A program made the translations under genes and the position numbers. A stretch of 20,752 bases of DNA from a virus. The notes beneath the pieces are model-generated. The model had not been told where the DNA came from and ran no database searches. It worked only from the letters and a program-made list of their open reading frames with translations. How positions within the stretch are numbered: the stretch's first letter is position 1; each line of letters starts with the position of its first letter. The DNA is taken from positions 1 through 20,752 of IMG/VR virus record IMGVR_UViG_3300045921_000004; one strand, written 5' to 3'. Shown here in pieces: positions 8,850 through 15,395 of the stretch.

Positions 8850-10641
8850 TAGGTTCTCCTTCAGGTGGCGGATCTTCAACTGGAGTCATTCCAGCTACTT
8901 GTAGATGTTCTTGAGCTTCCATCTGAAGTTGGGCTGTTTCTAGCTGTTCTCCAATACGAACATTTGGCTGGAATACGTCATATTTGGATAGCCCAAGGTT
9001 TTCTTCCGCAATTTCTGCAAGCCGTTTTGCAGATAGATGATTACGAATTTCTGGATCTTGGTAGATACCAGAAGCCGTAAGAGACGCCAGATTTTGAATC
9101 ATTTGGTTACGTCCAGCAAAGTGCCTGGCTCCCATAGCAACAAGACGACCCCGAGCCATGAGATCTTCCGGAGTAATCTTGAGGAATTCCTCTACCCCGG
9201 TATCTTCTTGGACTACCTTAACTACTTCTTCAAGGTTAAGATTACGTCGTGCTGACTCCAACATGGAGTTCATTAATGGTTCCAGAAACCATTTTTCAAA
9301 ATAAGAAATCTTGGACTGGAAAATTCGGCTAGAAGCATTTTCAAGAGTCTGTACTTCAAAAGCCGTTTTTTCTCCTGGAGTACGAATACCCATTGCTTGG
9401 CGGGGAGCACCAGCCATAGCTTCCATTGTATTTTCTAGTTCGTTAATTTGAATATCCGCATTAAGAGCGGTGGTATCCGGGCGGAGGAACTCTACATCCG
9501 CGTCCGTATCCATAAAGATACGTTCCCCTGGGGCATAGTTCCAATCTTCTACGTATCCACGTTGCTTGACTACCGGGTAGGCGATCATATCAAACACGTC
9601 TGCCTTGAGGTTTTCAAGATGATTAATGCGATACTGAAGTCCTACCAAATTATCAAGAGGACCCATAGCCATTAGATTATCTGGACGTACCCTCCATCCA
9701 CAATGTTCTTTGGAAGAACGTCCAAAGAAAGATTTAGCCGGGGCTTCTCGAACAACGTAAGCACGGTCGATAATCGTAACTACAACATTCTGTTTCAACG
9801 TCTGAGTGGAGGAATCGTAAAGATCTCCCTCAAATTCCAGAACTTCAACTGAGTCAGAGCAGTAATACTCATACAGAGTATTAAACCCATCTGCTGTAAG
9901 AGCTTGGGATTTATCCATATCCGCTTTTCTAATAGCGGAACGCCCTGCTTCAATAACAGTAGCCCGGTTATTACGAATACGGGCAAGAATGTCATTGCTT
10001 ACTTGCTTCCACTCTGGACGAGTAGCTCGAAGCTTTTCCAATTGCCCAAATGAAAGAATAGTACGGGTAATCTTTGGAGCTTCTTTAAAAGATGGAGCAG
10101 TAATATCAAAAACAATATCAAGTGGACTGATACGAATAAGCTTAGGCCCACTGTATACCTGAAGAGTAATGCCCTCAACTGGTTGGGCTACTTCATTAAC
10201 ATACTCAACGTCAGCAAAACAATTACCGTAATCAATATAATCAAGAACAAGCCGAGATACAGTCTCTTCAAATCCTGAGTTTGAAAATACGTGAGACATG
10301 TACGCTTCAATCGCTCGACGCTTGTCTTTATTGACTGACTCATTATCCGCCCCTTCCCACTTAAACCAAGAGGGACTGGGAAATAACGCTGCCATGTAGT
10401 TTGCGTGAAGGTTATCACGGATCTGACAAAGCTTTGGGCGTACTGTTTTATTTTTCCAAGGAAGACTTGCATTTGTAGTAGACCTTGTATCAGTTGCAAA
10501 AATAAAATTCCGAACTTCAGCCCACTCTTGTTCTTTTCTTGAACGAGCTGATTTCCAAGTGGTGTAATAATTTGAGATTTGGATAGCCAAAGAATCTGGC
10601 TTAATTACCAAATCGAGGTCTAAAGTTTTTGGACGAGACAC
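8833..10641 (-). CDS. Portal protein (head-tail connector)
   Basis: 602 residues, in the size range of podovirus portals. It forms the dodecameric ring at the packaging vertex, through which the terminase pumps DNA. The N-terminal region has the usual plan: a helix with WKSARSRKEQEWAEVRNFI (about 29-47), then PWKNKTVRPKLCQIRDNLHA (about 61-80) and NYMAALFPSPSWFKWEG. The middle contains the DYIDYGNCFADVEYV stretch typical of portals, and the region about 400-430 has the NELENTMEAMAGAPRQAMGI run that resembles a stem helix and tunnel loop. It ends in an acidic Pro/Glu tail. The start codon is GTG at 10641, four bases after the terminase stop, with a weak GGGGTAGG upstream. Confidence 0.85.
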   Translation of the reverse strand: MSRPKTLDLDLVIKPDSLAIQISNYYTTWKSARSRKEQEWAEVRNFIFATDTRSTTNASLPWKNKTVRPKLCQIRDNLHANYMAALFPSPSWFKWEGADNESVNKDKRRAIEAYMSHVFSNSGFEETVSRLVLDYIDYGNCFADVEYVNEVAQPVEGITLQVYSGPKLIRISPLDIVFDITAPSFKEAPKITRTILSFGQLEKLRATRPEWKQVSNDILARIRNNRATVIEAGRSAIRKADMDKSQALTADGFNTLYEYYCSDSVEVLEFEGDLYDSSTQTLKQNVVVTIIDRAYVVREAPAKSFFGRSSKEHCGWRVRPDNLMAMGPLDNLVGLQYRINHLENLKADVFDMIAYPVVKQRGYVEDWNYAPGERIFMDTDADVEFLRPDTTALNADIQINELENTMEAMAGAPRQAMGIRTPGEKTAFEVQTLENASSRIFQSKISYFEKWFLEPLMNSMLESARRNLNLEEVVKVVQEDTGVEEFLKITPEDLMARGRLVAMGARHFAGRNQMIQNLASLTASGIYQDPEIRNHLSAKRLAEIAEENLGLSKYDVFQPNVRIGEQLETAQLQMEAQEHLQVAGMTPVEDPPPEGEPIEDTQ

Positions 10642-10645
10642 GAGA

Positions 10646-12193
10646 TTAAATACCTACCCCGCCAAAGCGAGAATTAAATGCTGGGATTGTACGTTCAACA
10701 GTTGAACGCATAGATCGTGGTGGAACAATACCAATAACCGCGCTTGCTAGAGCGTCTTTAATATCATCGTGTGGGGGGAATTGCATCTTAAGTTCTTCTT
10801 CCAGCAATTGACAGTTACCGCCTTTGTAATGCCAGATAGTCTGGTTATCATATCGTGGTTGAAGAGTAGCTGCAATTCTCTCTTCTTTGGAACCTTCCAT
10901 CCTTGTTGGTTTATATTCCTCAATAGCCAAAGCAAGTCCTGAAGGACGAATATATTGATCCCTAAGTTCTCGGACTACTGCAACCTGAGCAGCAGTAGAT
11001 TCAATCTTGATTTTTTTCAAAGACCATTTAAGAGTAAGATCCCTGATGTGTTCAAACATTTCAGAGATCCTGTCTGTCTTGAATCTATCAATATCCAAGA
11101 CATAAATAAATCCATTTGGGTCTACACCAATAACACAAATTACGGTGTAGTCAGCTTTCTTTCCAAGAGAAAACGCCAAGTCCATTGCAGCGTAAATGTT
11201 GATTGGGTTTCCTCGAACAAACCATTTACCTTGGTTAAGATTAACCTGTGATTTGTCGTAGTATTGGAATTTACTTGAGTCGATTAAACCTTCGTCGTAC
11301 TTGTTAGGATTATTGTAGTACTGAGCGTAAAATTGGTTTTTATCTAGATATTGAGCCTTTTTTCTTGCAAGGATTTGTTGATTAAACCCAAACCACTTGC
11401 CATCATATCTCTGCATTCTAGGCCAGAGATATTCCCCAGACCCATCCCCATTTGATTCTACTTCTCGAAGGAATACTTCGTAGACCGGAGTAGAAGATTG
11501 AAGAGAACCGTCTTCGTTGTACAGTTCCTCTTCCATTTCCATCATATCGTTGTATAAGTCAAGGGGATGGTACCTAGTTCCAACCACCCACTCTTCAGCA
11601 TCCCCAGCTTCAATGGAAGCTAAAAGCGAATATTGGGATTTTACTTTTTCTCTACCTTCTTCCGTGTAAGCATTTTCAGCAACTACTACGTCATCAAGAA
11701 TTGCCACATCACAGTGCATACCAGTGACTGTGGTAGTCAAACCTGCTGTAAAAATCGTAGGGTCTCTAACTCCCTCTTCCTTGCGTTTGGGATGATCTAC
11801 GGAGATTTCACTTGAAGTCCATTTCTCCCTCTTACCCTCATCCGGATGTACCATTTCTGGCCAGTACCTACGGTAGATCTTGGAAGTGAGAATATCTTTA
11901 ATCATCTTCAATTGCTTTTCGGCTAGGTTAGCCGTAGAGCTAATATACAGGATACGTACTGCTGGATCTCTTGTAATCCTCCAAGCTGCCCTATAAGCTA
12001 TAAGGGCTGACTTAGCATGATCTCTAGGAACAAGAACAAGCTGGTGTTTTTTGGCTTCCTGCCTTGTCCACCAGTTTATGATCTCTTCGTGGAAAGGAGC
12101 TATAACCCTATGGGGAGCTACCAGCTTGATAAAAGCCAGAAGATCATTTTCCGCTACTTCCCGAATTGTATTCGGGTTATTAGCCACCAGCAC
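10646..12193 (-). CDS. Terminase large subunit (packaging ATPase and nuclease)
   Basis: 515 residues. It cuts concatemeric phage DNA and drives it through the portal. ATPase part: Walker A-like VPRDHAKSAL at residues 55-64, Walker B VAILDDVV at 163-170 with DD in place of the common DE, and the coupling motif GTRYH at 205-209. RNase H-like nuclease part: AAMDLAFSLGKKADYT with D338, IKIEST with E398, and HDDIKDALAS with D476/D477/D480 as candidate metal ligands. Both domains appear intact. It starts at GTG 12193, inside the last codons of the small-terminase gene (14-bp overlap) with AGG five bases upstream, so the two subunits are probably translationally coupled. Confidence 0.93.
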   Translation of the reverse strand: MLVANNPNTIREVAENDLLAFIKLVAPHRVIAPFHEEIINWWTRQEAKKHQLVLVPRDHAKSALIAYRAAWRITRDPAVRILYISSTANLAEKQLKMIKDILTSKIYRRYWPEMVHPDEGKREKWTSSEISVDHPKRKEEGVRDPTIFTAGLTTTVTGMHCDVAILDDVVVAENAYTEEGREKVKSQYSLLASIEAGDAEEWVVGTRYHPLDLYNDMMEMEEELYNEDGSLQSSTPVYEVFLREVESNGDGSGEYLWPRMQRYDGKWFGFNQQILARKKAQYLDKNQFYAQYYNNPNKYDEGLIDSSKFQYYDKSQVNLNQGKWFVRGNPINIYAAMDLAFSLGKKADYTVICVIGVDPNGFIYVLDIDRFKTDRISEMFEHIRDLTLKWSLKKIKIESTAAQVAVVRELRDQYIRPSGLALAIEEYKPTRMEGSKEERIAATLQPRYDNQTIWHYKGGNCQLLEEELKMQFPPHDDIKDALASAVIGIVPPRSMRSTVERTIPAFNSRFGGVGI

Positions 12194-12746
12194 TAATACC
12201 TATACGTTCTGCGTCTTCCTGAAGAAGCTTGGCTTGATTAGCCTCTTCCACAAGCTTCTGGGCTATATCCTTCTTGGACGGACGACCTTTGTGGTCTTTT
12301 TCAATATATCCCTTCTCAGCTAACCACTTAGCTGCTTGAAGAGAAGACTTATCCCCTGAATTGGCAATATTGCGGATAATCCTAACTGCTTCTGCCTTGA
12401 GCTTAGACTGGAGACTATCCCTCCATTCCGGAAGAACGTCCTGCATGAACTTAGCTTCTCGGAGAATCTTCCAGTGACGGAAAGACCCAAATACCTCCTC
12501 TGCAAACCTGTACTCGGTAGGGTCCATAATCCTCATGTACTCATCCCTGAGAGCTGGAACGGTATGATCCGGGAACTTATCGTAGAAAACATGGTTAGGC
12601 GGAAGTTTATGGGGAAACTCCCTCAAAGTCCATACCGGAACATAAACTTCTGGATCTAGAGATTCGTACTTGTAGGTCTCAATAAACAAGGATTCTGTAC
12701 GGAATCTATTTCTAATATCTTTGTAAGGTTTAGTATTTGGTACCAT
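12180..12746 (-). CDS. Probable terminase small subunit
   Basis: 188 residues, the first gene of the late run, directly upstream of and overlapping the large terminase gene. Small subunits recognise the packaging start site and regulate the ATPase. The middle holds a helical DEYMRIMDPTEYRFAEEVFG segment and a basic-aromatic stretch. The C-terminal half (KLKAEAVRIIRNIANSGDKS, then AAKWLAEKGYIEKD, then KGRPSKKD at about 154-161) fits a small terminase with a helix-turn-helix-like part and a basic AT-hook-like GRP. Family assignment is by position and these general features. The only plausible ATG, 12746-12744, follows an in-frame stop, has an A/T-only leader of about 30 bases and no Shine-Dalgarno, which is unusual among its neighbours. 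Confidence 0.6.
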   Translation of the reverse strand: MVPNTKPYKDIRNRFRTESLFIETYKYESLDPEVYVPVWTLREFPHKLPPNHVFYDKFPDHTVPALRDEYMRIMDPTEYRFAEEVFGSFRHWKILREAKFMQDVLPEWRDSLQSKLKAEAVRIIRNIANSGDKSSLQAAKWLAEKGYIEKDHKGRPSKKDIAQKLVEEANQAKLLQEDAERIGISAGG

Positions 12747-12782
12747 ATTTATATATATTTAGTTAATATTTAGCCCTTTTCC

Positions 12783-12913
12783 CCGGTGACCCATCTCCCT
12801 CTTTCGGCGTCCTGCGCCGTGTCAAGGATAGAGTCAAACATCCAAACAGGATGTGGGTACTCAGTATTCCCCGCAGCTACTTAAAGCTGTAGTGCCCACC
12901 ATAAGGTCACCGG
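12783..12913. ncRNA. Candidate structured RNA or leader element, unclassified
   Basis: A perfect 9-bp closing stem (CCGGTGACC at 12783-12791 with GGTCACCGG at 12905-12913) encloses a compact set of hairpins: 5 bp CGGCG/CGCCG (12805-12809, 12815-12819), 6 bp ACATCC/GGATGT (12838-12843, 12849-12854), 5 bp GTGGG/CCCAC (12853-12857, 12895-12899, sharing two bases with the previous stem), and 5 bp CAGCT/AGCTG (12874-12878, 12885-12889). As minus-strand RNA it would be the leader of the terminase operon. Some extra pairs (12855-12860 with 12864-12869; 12873 with 12890) need G-U wobbles that exist only in plus-strand RNA. It does not match a riboswitch, ribozyme or tRNA I know. The strand and the existence of a transcript are unproven. 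Confidence 0.5.
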
Positions 12914-12914
12914 A

Positions 12915-12949
12915 CCAAGTTGTCAGTGGCTCGACAGAGCTTGGGTTTT
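12915..12949 (+). terminator. Possible weak rightward terminator hairpin or extra stem of the structured block
   Basis: CCAAG (12915-12919) pairs with CTTGG (12940-12944), and inside it TGTC (12921-12924) pairs with GACA (12933-12936) around an 8-base loop. On the plus strand GTTTTCT follows, a modest U-tract. If a plus-strand RNA covers 12783-12913 this would end it. On the minus strand it would simply be one more hairpin at the 5' side of the leader. The bulged stem is weak. Confidence 0.3.
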
Positions 12950-13064
12950 CTATATCCTTAGACCATACAAACAGGTAAAAAGTTCCCTACTTTTGAAAAA
13001 AAATATAAAAATAGGGATTTTCCCCCGGAAAATTTTAAGGGTAGTTTCCCCCCGTAATGCCAGT

Positions 13065-13090
13065 CCCAGTCCCCCCTTCCCCCGTATCCC
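13065..13090 (-). other. G-quadruplex-capable tract on minus strand
   Basis: Minus-strand reading gives four G runs of 3, 5, 6 and 3 separated by loops of 4, 2 and 3 bases, which satisfies the usual G3+ loop 1-7 rule. Another six-G run lies at 13053-13048. The tract sits upstream of the late leader. Confidence 0.5.
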
Positions 13091-13150
13091 TTTGATTGTA
13101 AACAATTTTCAGTATCACGTGCTACCGATGACAAGTGTAAATGAGAAAAG

Positions 13151-13164
13151 TTCCCAATTGGGAA
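13151..13164. repeat. 14-bp perfect palindrome TTCCCAATTGGGAA
   Basis: A perfect dyad with no loop in the non-coding control region, of the size of a dimeric regulator site. No gene overlaps it. No other copy was noticed in the window. Confidence 0.6.
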
Positions 13165-13209
13165 TTAATTTTATTTGGGTTTTCCACTAGTGCTAGCAAA
13201 CTCGACCAC

Positions 13210-13224
13210 GTTAACCTAGTTAAC
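13210..13224. promoter_or_regulatory. GTTAAC-N3-GTTAAC site 1
   Basis: GTTAAC, CTA, GTTAAC. It is the exact reverse complement of the site at 13498-13512, so the two form a 15-bp inverted pair around the control region of the 226-codon gene. A likely operator for a dimeric DNA-binding protein. Confidence 0.6.
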
Positions 13225-13312
13225 ACTGTGATTCTAAACAATATTCCTTCCTGCCGGACTACTGCTAGCGCTATATCGCGTTATAAAGCCGTTATAGCGG
13301 ATTTAGACGTTA

Positions 13313-13344
13313 CCGCTACTACCCTAGCGGCCTAACCCTATAAT
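13313..13344 (+). promoter_or_regulatory. Candidate promoter: dyad at -35 position plus perfect TATAAT
   Basis: TATAAT at 13339-13344 is a perfect -10 hexamer. The place of a -35 box is instead occupied by a 6-bp inverted repeat, CCGCTA (13313-13318) and TAGCGG (13325-13330). This arrangement suits a promoter that depends on an activator or is blocked by a repressor. A start near 13351 would give the 226-codon gene a leader of about 195 bases. A second, poorer candidate (TTGCAT 13411, 17 bp, TAGACT 13434) lies downstream. Confidence 0.4.
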
Positions 13345-13446
13345 CCGCCCATATGCCATCCTAGAGCCTGTCCGCCTAGTGGTCACCGAACATCGTCGTG
13401 TTAACGCTACTTGCATTCTACTCCCGACTAGGTTAGACTATGCATA

Positions 13447-13465
13447 CTAGATGCCAGTCATCTAG
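13447..13465. repeat. 7-bp inverted repeat CTAGATG / CATCTAG
   Basis: Perfect arms at 13447-13453 and 13459-13465 with a 5-base centre (CCAGT). It lies between the promoter candidates and the GTTAAC site at 13498. It could be an operator or a leader hairpin. Confidence 0.5.
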
Positions 13466-13497
13466 GGTTGTTTCACAATTTAACCGGACTACCCTGA

Positions 13498-13512
13498 GTT
13501 AACTAGGTTAAC
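13498..13512. promoter_or_regulatory. GTTAAC-N3-GTTAAC site 2
   Basis: GTTAAC, TAG, GTTAAC, ending 34 bases before the start codon of the 226-codon gene. It is the inverted copy of the site at 13210. From this position a bound protein could block transcription into that gene, for example in autoregulation. Confidence 0.6.
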
Positions 13513-13546
13513 TTGGCAAGTAGTCCATTACTCGGAGGTTAATACC

Positions 13547-14227
13547 ATGTCGATTGTTCTGAATGAGACACAGGTTACTCTGTGTCAGAATCTGGCCGAT
13601 TCCACTGTCAATGCACTGTGGGGGAAGAATGGCATTGTGGAACTTGACCAGCAGTTGATGACCAAGCGGCAGGGCGTCGCGTCTAACCTGACGGCCCTTT
13701 ACCGTGAGGCGGAGACTGGGAAGGATGTCGATGCGAGGCTCGAATTGTTCGCCCGACTCTGCGAATGCTTTGAGGCCGCGTGCATCCAGATCGACGCGGA
13801 TCAGAACAAGGGGAACAAGCGTACCGTCTTCGAAATCTATCCGTCTTGGCGGGTCATGAAATCGGAAATGAAGGCCGCCCTCAAGGCCGGGATTCCTTCC
13901 AAGACTCCGCAGGGGAAGAATTTCACCTACGGCCAGATCAAGGATGCACGGAAGAAACTGACCGGACCGAAGGGCGCCAATGCTGCGCGCGGCAGCAATT
14001 CGTCGGCACCGAAGGTTGAAGTTACCCCTGCCCTTGCGGCGGCTCTGCTCAGCGTTCAGGAATACATTGTGACTCTGGACGCTGCCAAGCAGACCGAATT
14101 TGCCGAATACCTGACATCGGCAATCGCTCGCCACAAGGCTGCGCTAGAGGCTCAGCCCAATGCCAATCATGCCGATATCACGGCACCTGCTCAGAAGGTG
14201 CGCCGGCAGAAGGCGAAGGCTGCTTAG
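13547..14227 (+). CDS. Unknown protein, monocistronic, probably strongly expressed
   Basis: 226 residues, not recognised. It is helical, with a hydrophobic-polar N-terminal half, the segment KRTVFEIYPSWRVMKSEMKA (about 86-105), then KNFTYGQIKDARKKL (about 124-138), an Ala-rich helix (160-200) and a basic tail ending KVRRQKAKAA. The basic ends and mixed helices would suit a nucleic-acid-binding protein, but no domain is visible. GGAGG lies eight bases before the ATG. It has its own strong terminator and its own control region with dyads and two GTTAAC-N3-GTTAAC sites. It is clearly more GC-rich than the late genes, with C/G-ending codons, so it was either acquired separately or tuned for high expression. 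It is a reasonable candidate for the phage regulator. Confidence 0.75.
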   Translation: MSIVLNETQVTLCQNLADSTVNALWGKNGIVELDQQLMTKRQGVASNLTALYREAETGKDVDARLELFARLCECFEAACIQIDADQNKGNKRTVFEIYPSWRVMKSEMKAALKAGIPSKTPQGKNFTYGQIKDARKKLTGPKGANAARGSNSSAPKVEVTPALAAALLSVQEYIVTLDAAKQTEFAEYLTSAIARHKAALEAQPNANHADITAPAQKVRRQKAKAA

Positions 14228-14237
14228 TCCACCTAAT

Positions 14238-14267
14238 ACCCGGGCCTATTCGGCCCGGGTTTTTTTT
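14238..14267 (+). terminator. Strong intrinsic terminator
   Basis: A 9-bp perfect stem (ACCCGGGCC 14238-14246, GGCCCGGGT 14252-14260) with loop TATTC is followed by an unbroken T run through 14267. It lies ten bases after the stop of the 226-codon gene and isolates it from the downstream operon. Confidence 0.93.
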
Positions 14268-14297
14268 CGTCTATTGTTTTTATACCCGTTAGCCCTT

Positions 14298-14325
14298 GTT
14301 AACTATGTTAACGGGAGATGTTAAC
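14298..14325. promoter_or_regulatory. GTTAAC-N3-GTTAAC site 3 plus an extra half-site
   Basis: GTTAAC TAT GTTAAC at 14298-14312, then another GTTAAC at 14320-14325, which ends only five bases before the -35 box of the promoter at 14331. Placed to affect RNA polymerase binding either way. Confidence 0.6.
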
Positions 14326-14330
14326 GGAAA

Positions 14331-14359
14331 TTGCAAAGTGAATGGAATTGTGTCATAAT
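14331..14359 (+). promoter_or_regulatory. Sigma70-like promoter of the rightward operon
   Basis: -35 TTGCAA (14331-14336), 17-bp spacer, -10 CATAAT (14354-14359, five of six matches). The predicted start is near 14366. It is the best promoter seen in the window, located after the terminator and flanked by GTTAAC sites on both sides, which suggests host polymerase with a phage or host regulator. Confidence 0.7.
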
Positions 14360-14374
14360 ATACGTACAAACTGA

Positions 14375-14400
14375 GGAATCGGTTAAGGGAATCGGTTAAG
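14375..14400 (+). repeat. Tandem 13-bp repeat in the operon leader
   Basis: GGAATCGGTTAAG occurs twice head-to-tail (14375-14387, 14388-14400), just inside the predicted transcript. It contains GGTTAA, close to the half-site of the GTTAAC operators. Possible regulator or RNA-binding site. Confidence 0.7.
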
Positions 14401-14409
14401 GGGATGGCC

Positions 14410-14424
14410 GTTAACTTTGTTAAC
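14410..14424. promoter_or_regulatory. GTTAAC-N3-GTTAAC site 4
   Basis: GTTAAC TTT GTTAAC, 15 bases before the first start codon of the operon. Its exact reverse complement is at 16529-16543, where the amidoligase block begins. Confidence 0.6.
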
Positions 14425-14438
14425 ATCTGGAGTTAAAC

Positions 14439-14690
14439 ATGCTGAAGCATCAGTACTGGGTACCGCGACACATGCAAGCATATGGCGAGGCTTTCCACTA
14501 TCGCACGTTGCGCGATCAGTACATCCGCATGGCGCGCGTAAAAAATCATGAACCGAAGCGGCTCGCCGTCTGGAACGAGTCTCATCGGTTTCGGCTGAAT
14601 CAGGAACTGCGCCAGTCGATTGAAACCGCACGGTTCTACCATCGTGAGTACATGCGGCTTCTGCGGACCGCTAAGGAACTGTACCTGTAG
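14439..14690 (+). CDS. Small basic unknown protein
   Basis: 83 residues, the first gene of the rightward operon, with GGAG six bases before the ATG. It is unusually rich in Arg, His, Tyr and Met (WVPRHMQAYGEAFHYRTLRD; ARFYHREYMRLLRTAKELYL) and predicted almost wholly helical. It has no cysteines and no membrane segment. Small basic first genes in phage early operons often bind host proteins or nucleic acid, but I do not recognise a family. Its base composition is GC-rich like the 226-codon gene and unlike the later genes of the operon. Confidence 0.65.
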   Translation: MLKHQYWVPRHMQAYGEAFHYRTLRDQYIRMARVKNHEPKRLAVWNESHRFRLNQELRQSIETARFYHREYMRLLRTAKELYL

Positions 14691-14700
14691 GAGGTGACGA

Positions 14701-15132
14701 ATGAAAACCCCGAGGGATATTCTCGAAGCACGGCGAGTAACTCGTATCGTGACCAAGCATCTGCTGAAACAGAACAAGCGATCAGTGCTACCCGACCGGT
14801 GTGCTTACCGTGGCGCGGACGGGACTAAGTGTGCGGTCGGCTGCCTCATTCCCGACACCGCATACAGGAAGAGTTTTGAGGGACACTCCGTGGAACACGA
14901 CGGCGTGAAACAAGCATTGATCGCGGGAGGTATCAACATGCACTCGCTGGTGTGCGAGACTTTGTACATCTTGCAGCGGATCCACGACATGACCCTGCCA
15001 GAGTACTGGCCCAAGCTACTGGCAGACGTGAAGGCGGCTCTGTACTTATCCCCCAGCAAGGTGTCCAGGGCGCTGCGCGCCGTCTATGACGGCGAGTATA
15101 TGAAGCGTGCAATTAAGGAATCACGGTGCTAG
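14701..15132 (+). CDS. Phage protein of unknown function with CAYRGADGTKCAVGC motif
   Basis: 143 residues. Residues 34-54 read RCAYRGADGTKCAVGCLIPD, a pattern I recall in many phage hypothetical proteins: two to three cysteines around an Arg-Gly/Asp-Gly turn followed by Leu-Ile-Pro-Asp. The cysteines could bind a metal. The rest is helical (VKQALIAGGINMHSLVCETL; EYWPKLLADVKAALYL) with a basic C-terminus. It starts ten bases after the previous stop with AGGAGGTG close to the ATG, a strong ribosome site. No catalytic role can be assigned; the family is widespread enough that it probably has a general role in infection. Confidence 0.75.
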   Translation: MKTPRDILEARRVTRIVTKHLLKQNKRSVLPDRCAYRGADGTKCAVGCLIPDTAYRKSFEGHSVEHDGVKQALIAGGINMHSLVCETLYILQRIHDMTLPEYWPKLLADVKAALYLSPSKVSRALRAVYDGEYMKRAIKESRC

Positions 15133-15136
15133 TCGC

Positions 15137-15385
15137 ATGACCAAAAGACTAATCACTGAACGGGACTGGCCTAACGTACGTCTACGCAGGCAGTTAGCAG
15201 ATGGGAGCGGGCATATCCCACGGCAGAAACCGCTACCTTTTCATATCCAAACTCACAGAATCAGGAGGGGTGTATCAGAATATACCAAGATGATGCGACG
15301 TATTGACAAGGCTAAGGGGCGCAAGCCTAAACAGCGCGTTAACCTTGTTATCGAGGGGCTGTTCAAGTTCTACACAACCAAGTAA
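15137..15385 (+). CDS. Small basic unknown protein
   Basis: 82 residues counted from the ATG at 15137, four bases after the previous stop. An upstream in-frame ATG at 15107 would overlap the previous gene by 26 bp and is less likely. It is very basic (RRQLADGSGHIPRQK; MMRRIDKAKGRKPKQR), with a short hydrophobic C-terminal strand and helix (VNLVIEGLFKFYTTK). There is no clear Shine-Dalgarno, so translation may be coupled to the gene before. A degenerate copy of the GTTAAC-N3-GTTAAC site (second half GTTATC) falls inside it at 15338-15352. Possibly nucleic-acid binding; not recognised. Confidence 0.6.
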   Translation: MTKRLITERDWPNVRLRRQLADGSGHIPRQKPLPFHIQTHRIRRGVSEYTKMMRRIDKAKGRKPKQRVNLVIEGLFKFYTTK

Positions 15386-15395
15386 TGAGGTACAT

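Larger units (their letters stand above)
12747..13546. promoter_or_regulatory. Divergent control region without a convincing gene
   Basis: About 800 bp between the leftward late genes and the rightward genes. From left to right it holds an A/T-rich leader (12747-12777), a multi-hairpin block (12783-12944), an A/T-rich stretch (12976-13020), C-tracts with G4 potential on the minus strand (13048-13090), a 14-bp palindrome (13151-13164), two GTTAAC-N3-GTTAAC sites in opposite orientation (13210 and 13498), dyads at 13269/13293, 13313/13325 and 13447/13459, a perfect TATAAT (13339), and a repeat of GGTCACCG (12905 and 13381). Open frames at 12993 and 13141 lack ribosome sites and protein-like composition. 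I take it as the main transcription switch and possibly a replication or packaging site. Confidence 0.7.

Noticed and set aside
1-12746. Phage-type RNA polymerase promoters ahead of late genes
   Set aside because: Genes are nearly contiguous and I found no repeated 18-23 bp promoter motif on the minus strand.
12783-12950. Known riboswitch, ribozyme or tRNA (glutamine riboswitch considered because of the glutamine-related genes)
   Set aside because: Conserved core sequences of glnA/downstream-peptide RNAs, hammerhead and tRNA arms were looked for by eye and not found; left as unclassified.
12993-13335. Two overlapping open frames of about 65 codons in the control region
   Set aside because: No ribosome sites, odd composition, and they cover palindromes and C-tracts that look regulatory.
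13508-14134. Long minus-strand frame (208 codons) opposite the 226-codon gene
   Set aside because: Shadow of a GC-rich gene; Arg/Leu/Gly-rich, and the sense frame has a strong ribosome site and terminator.
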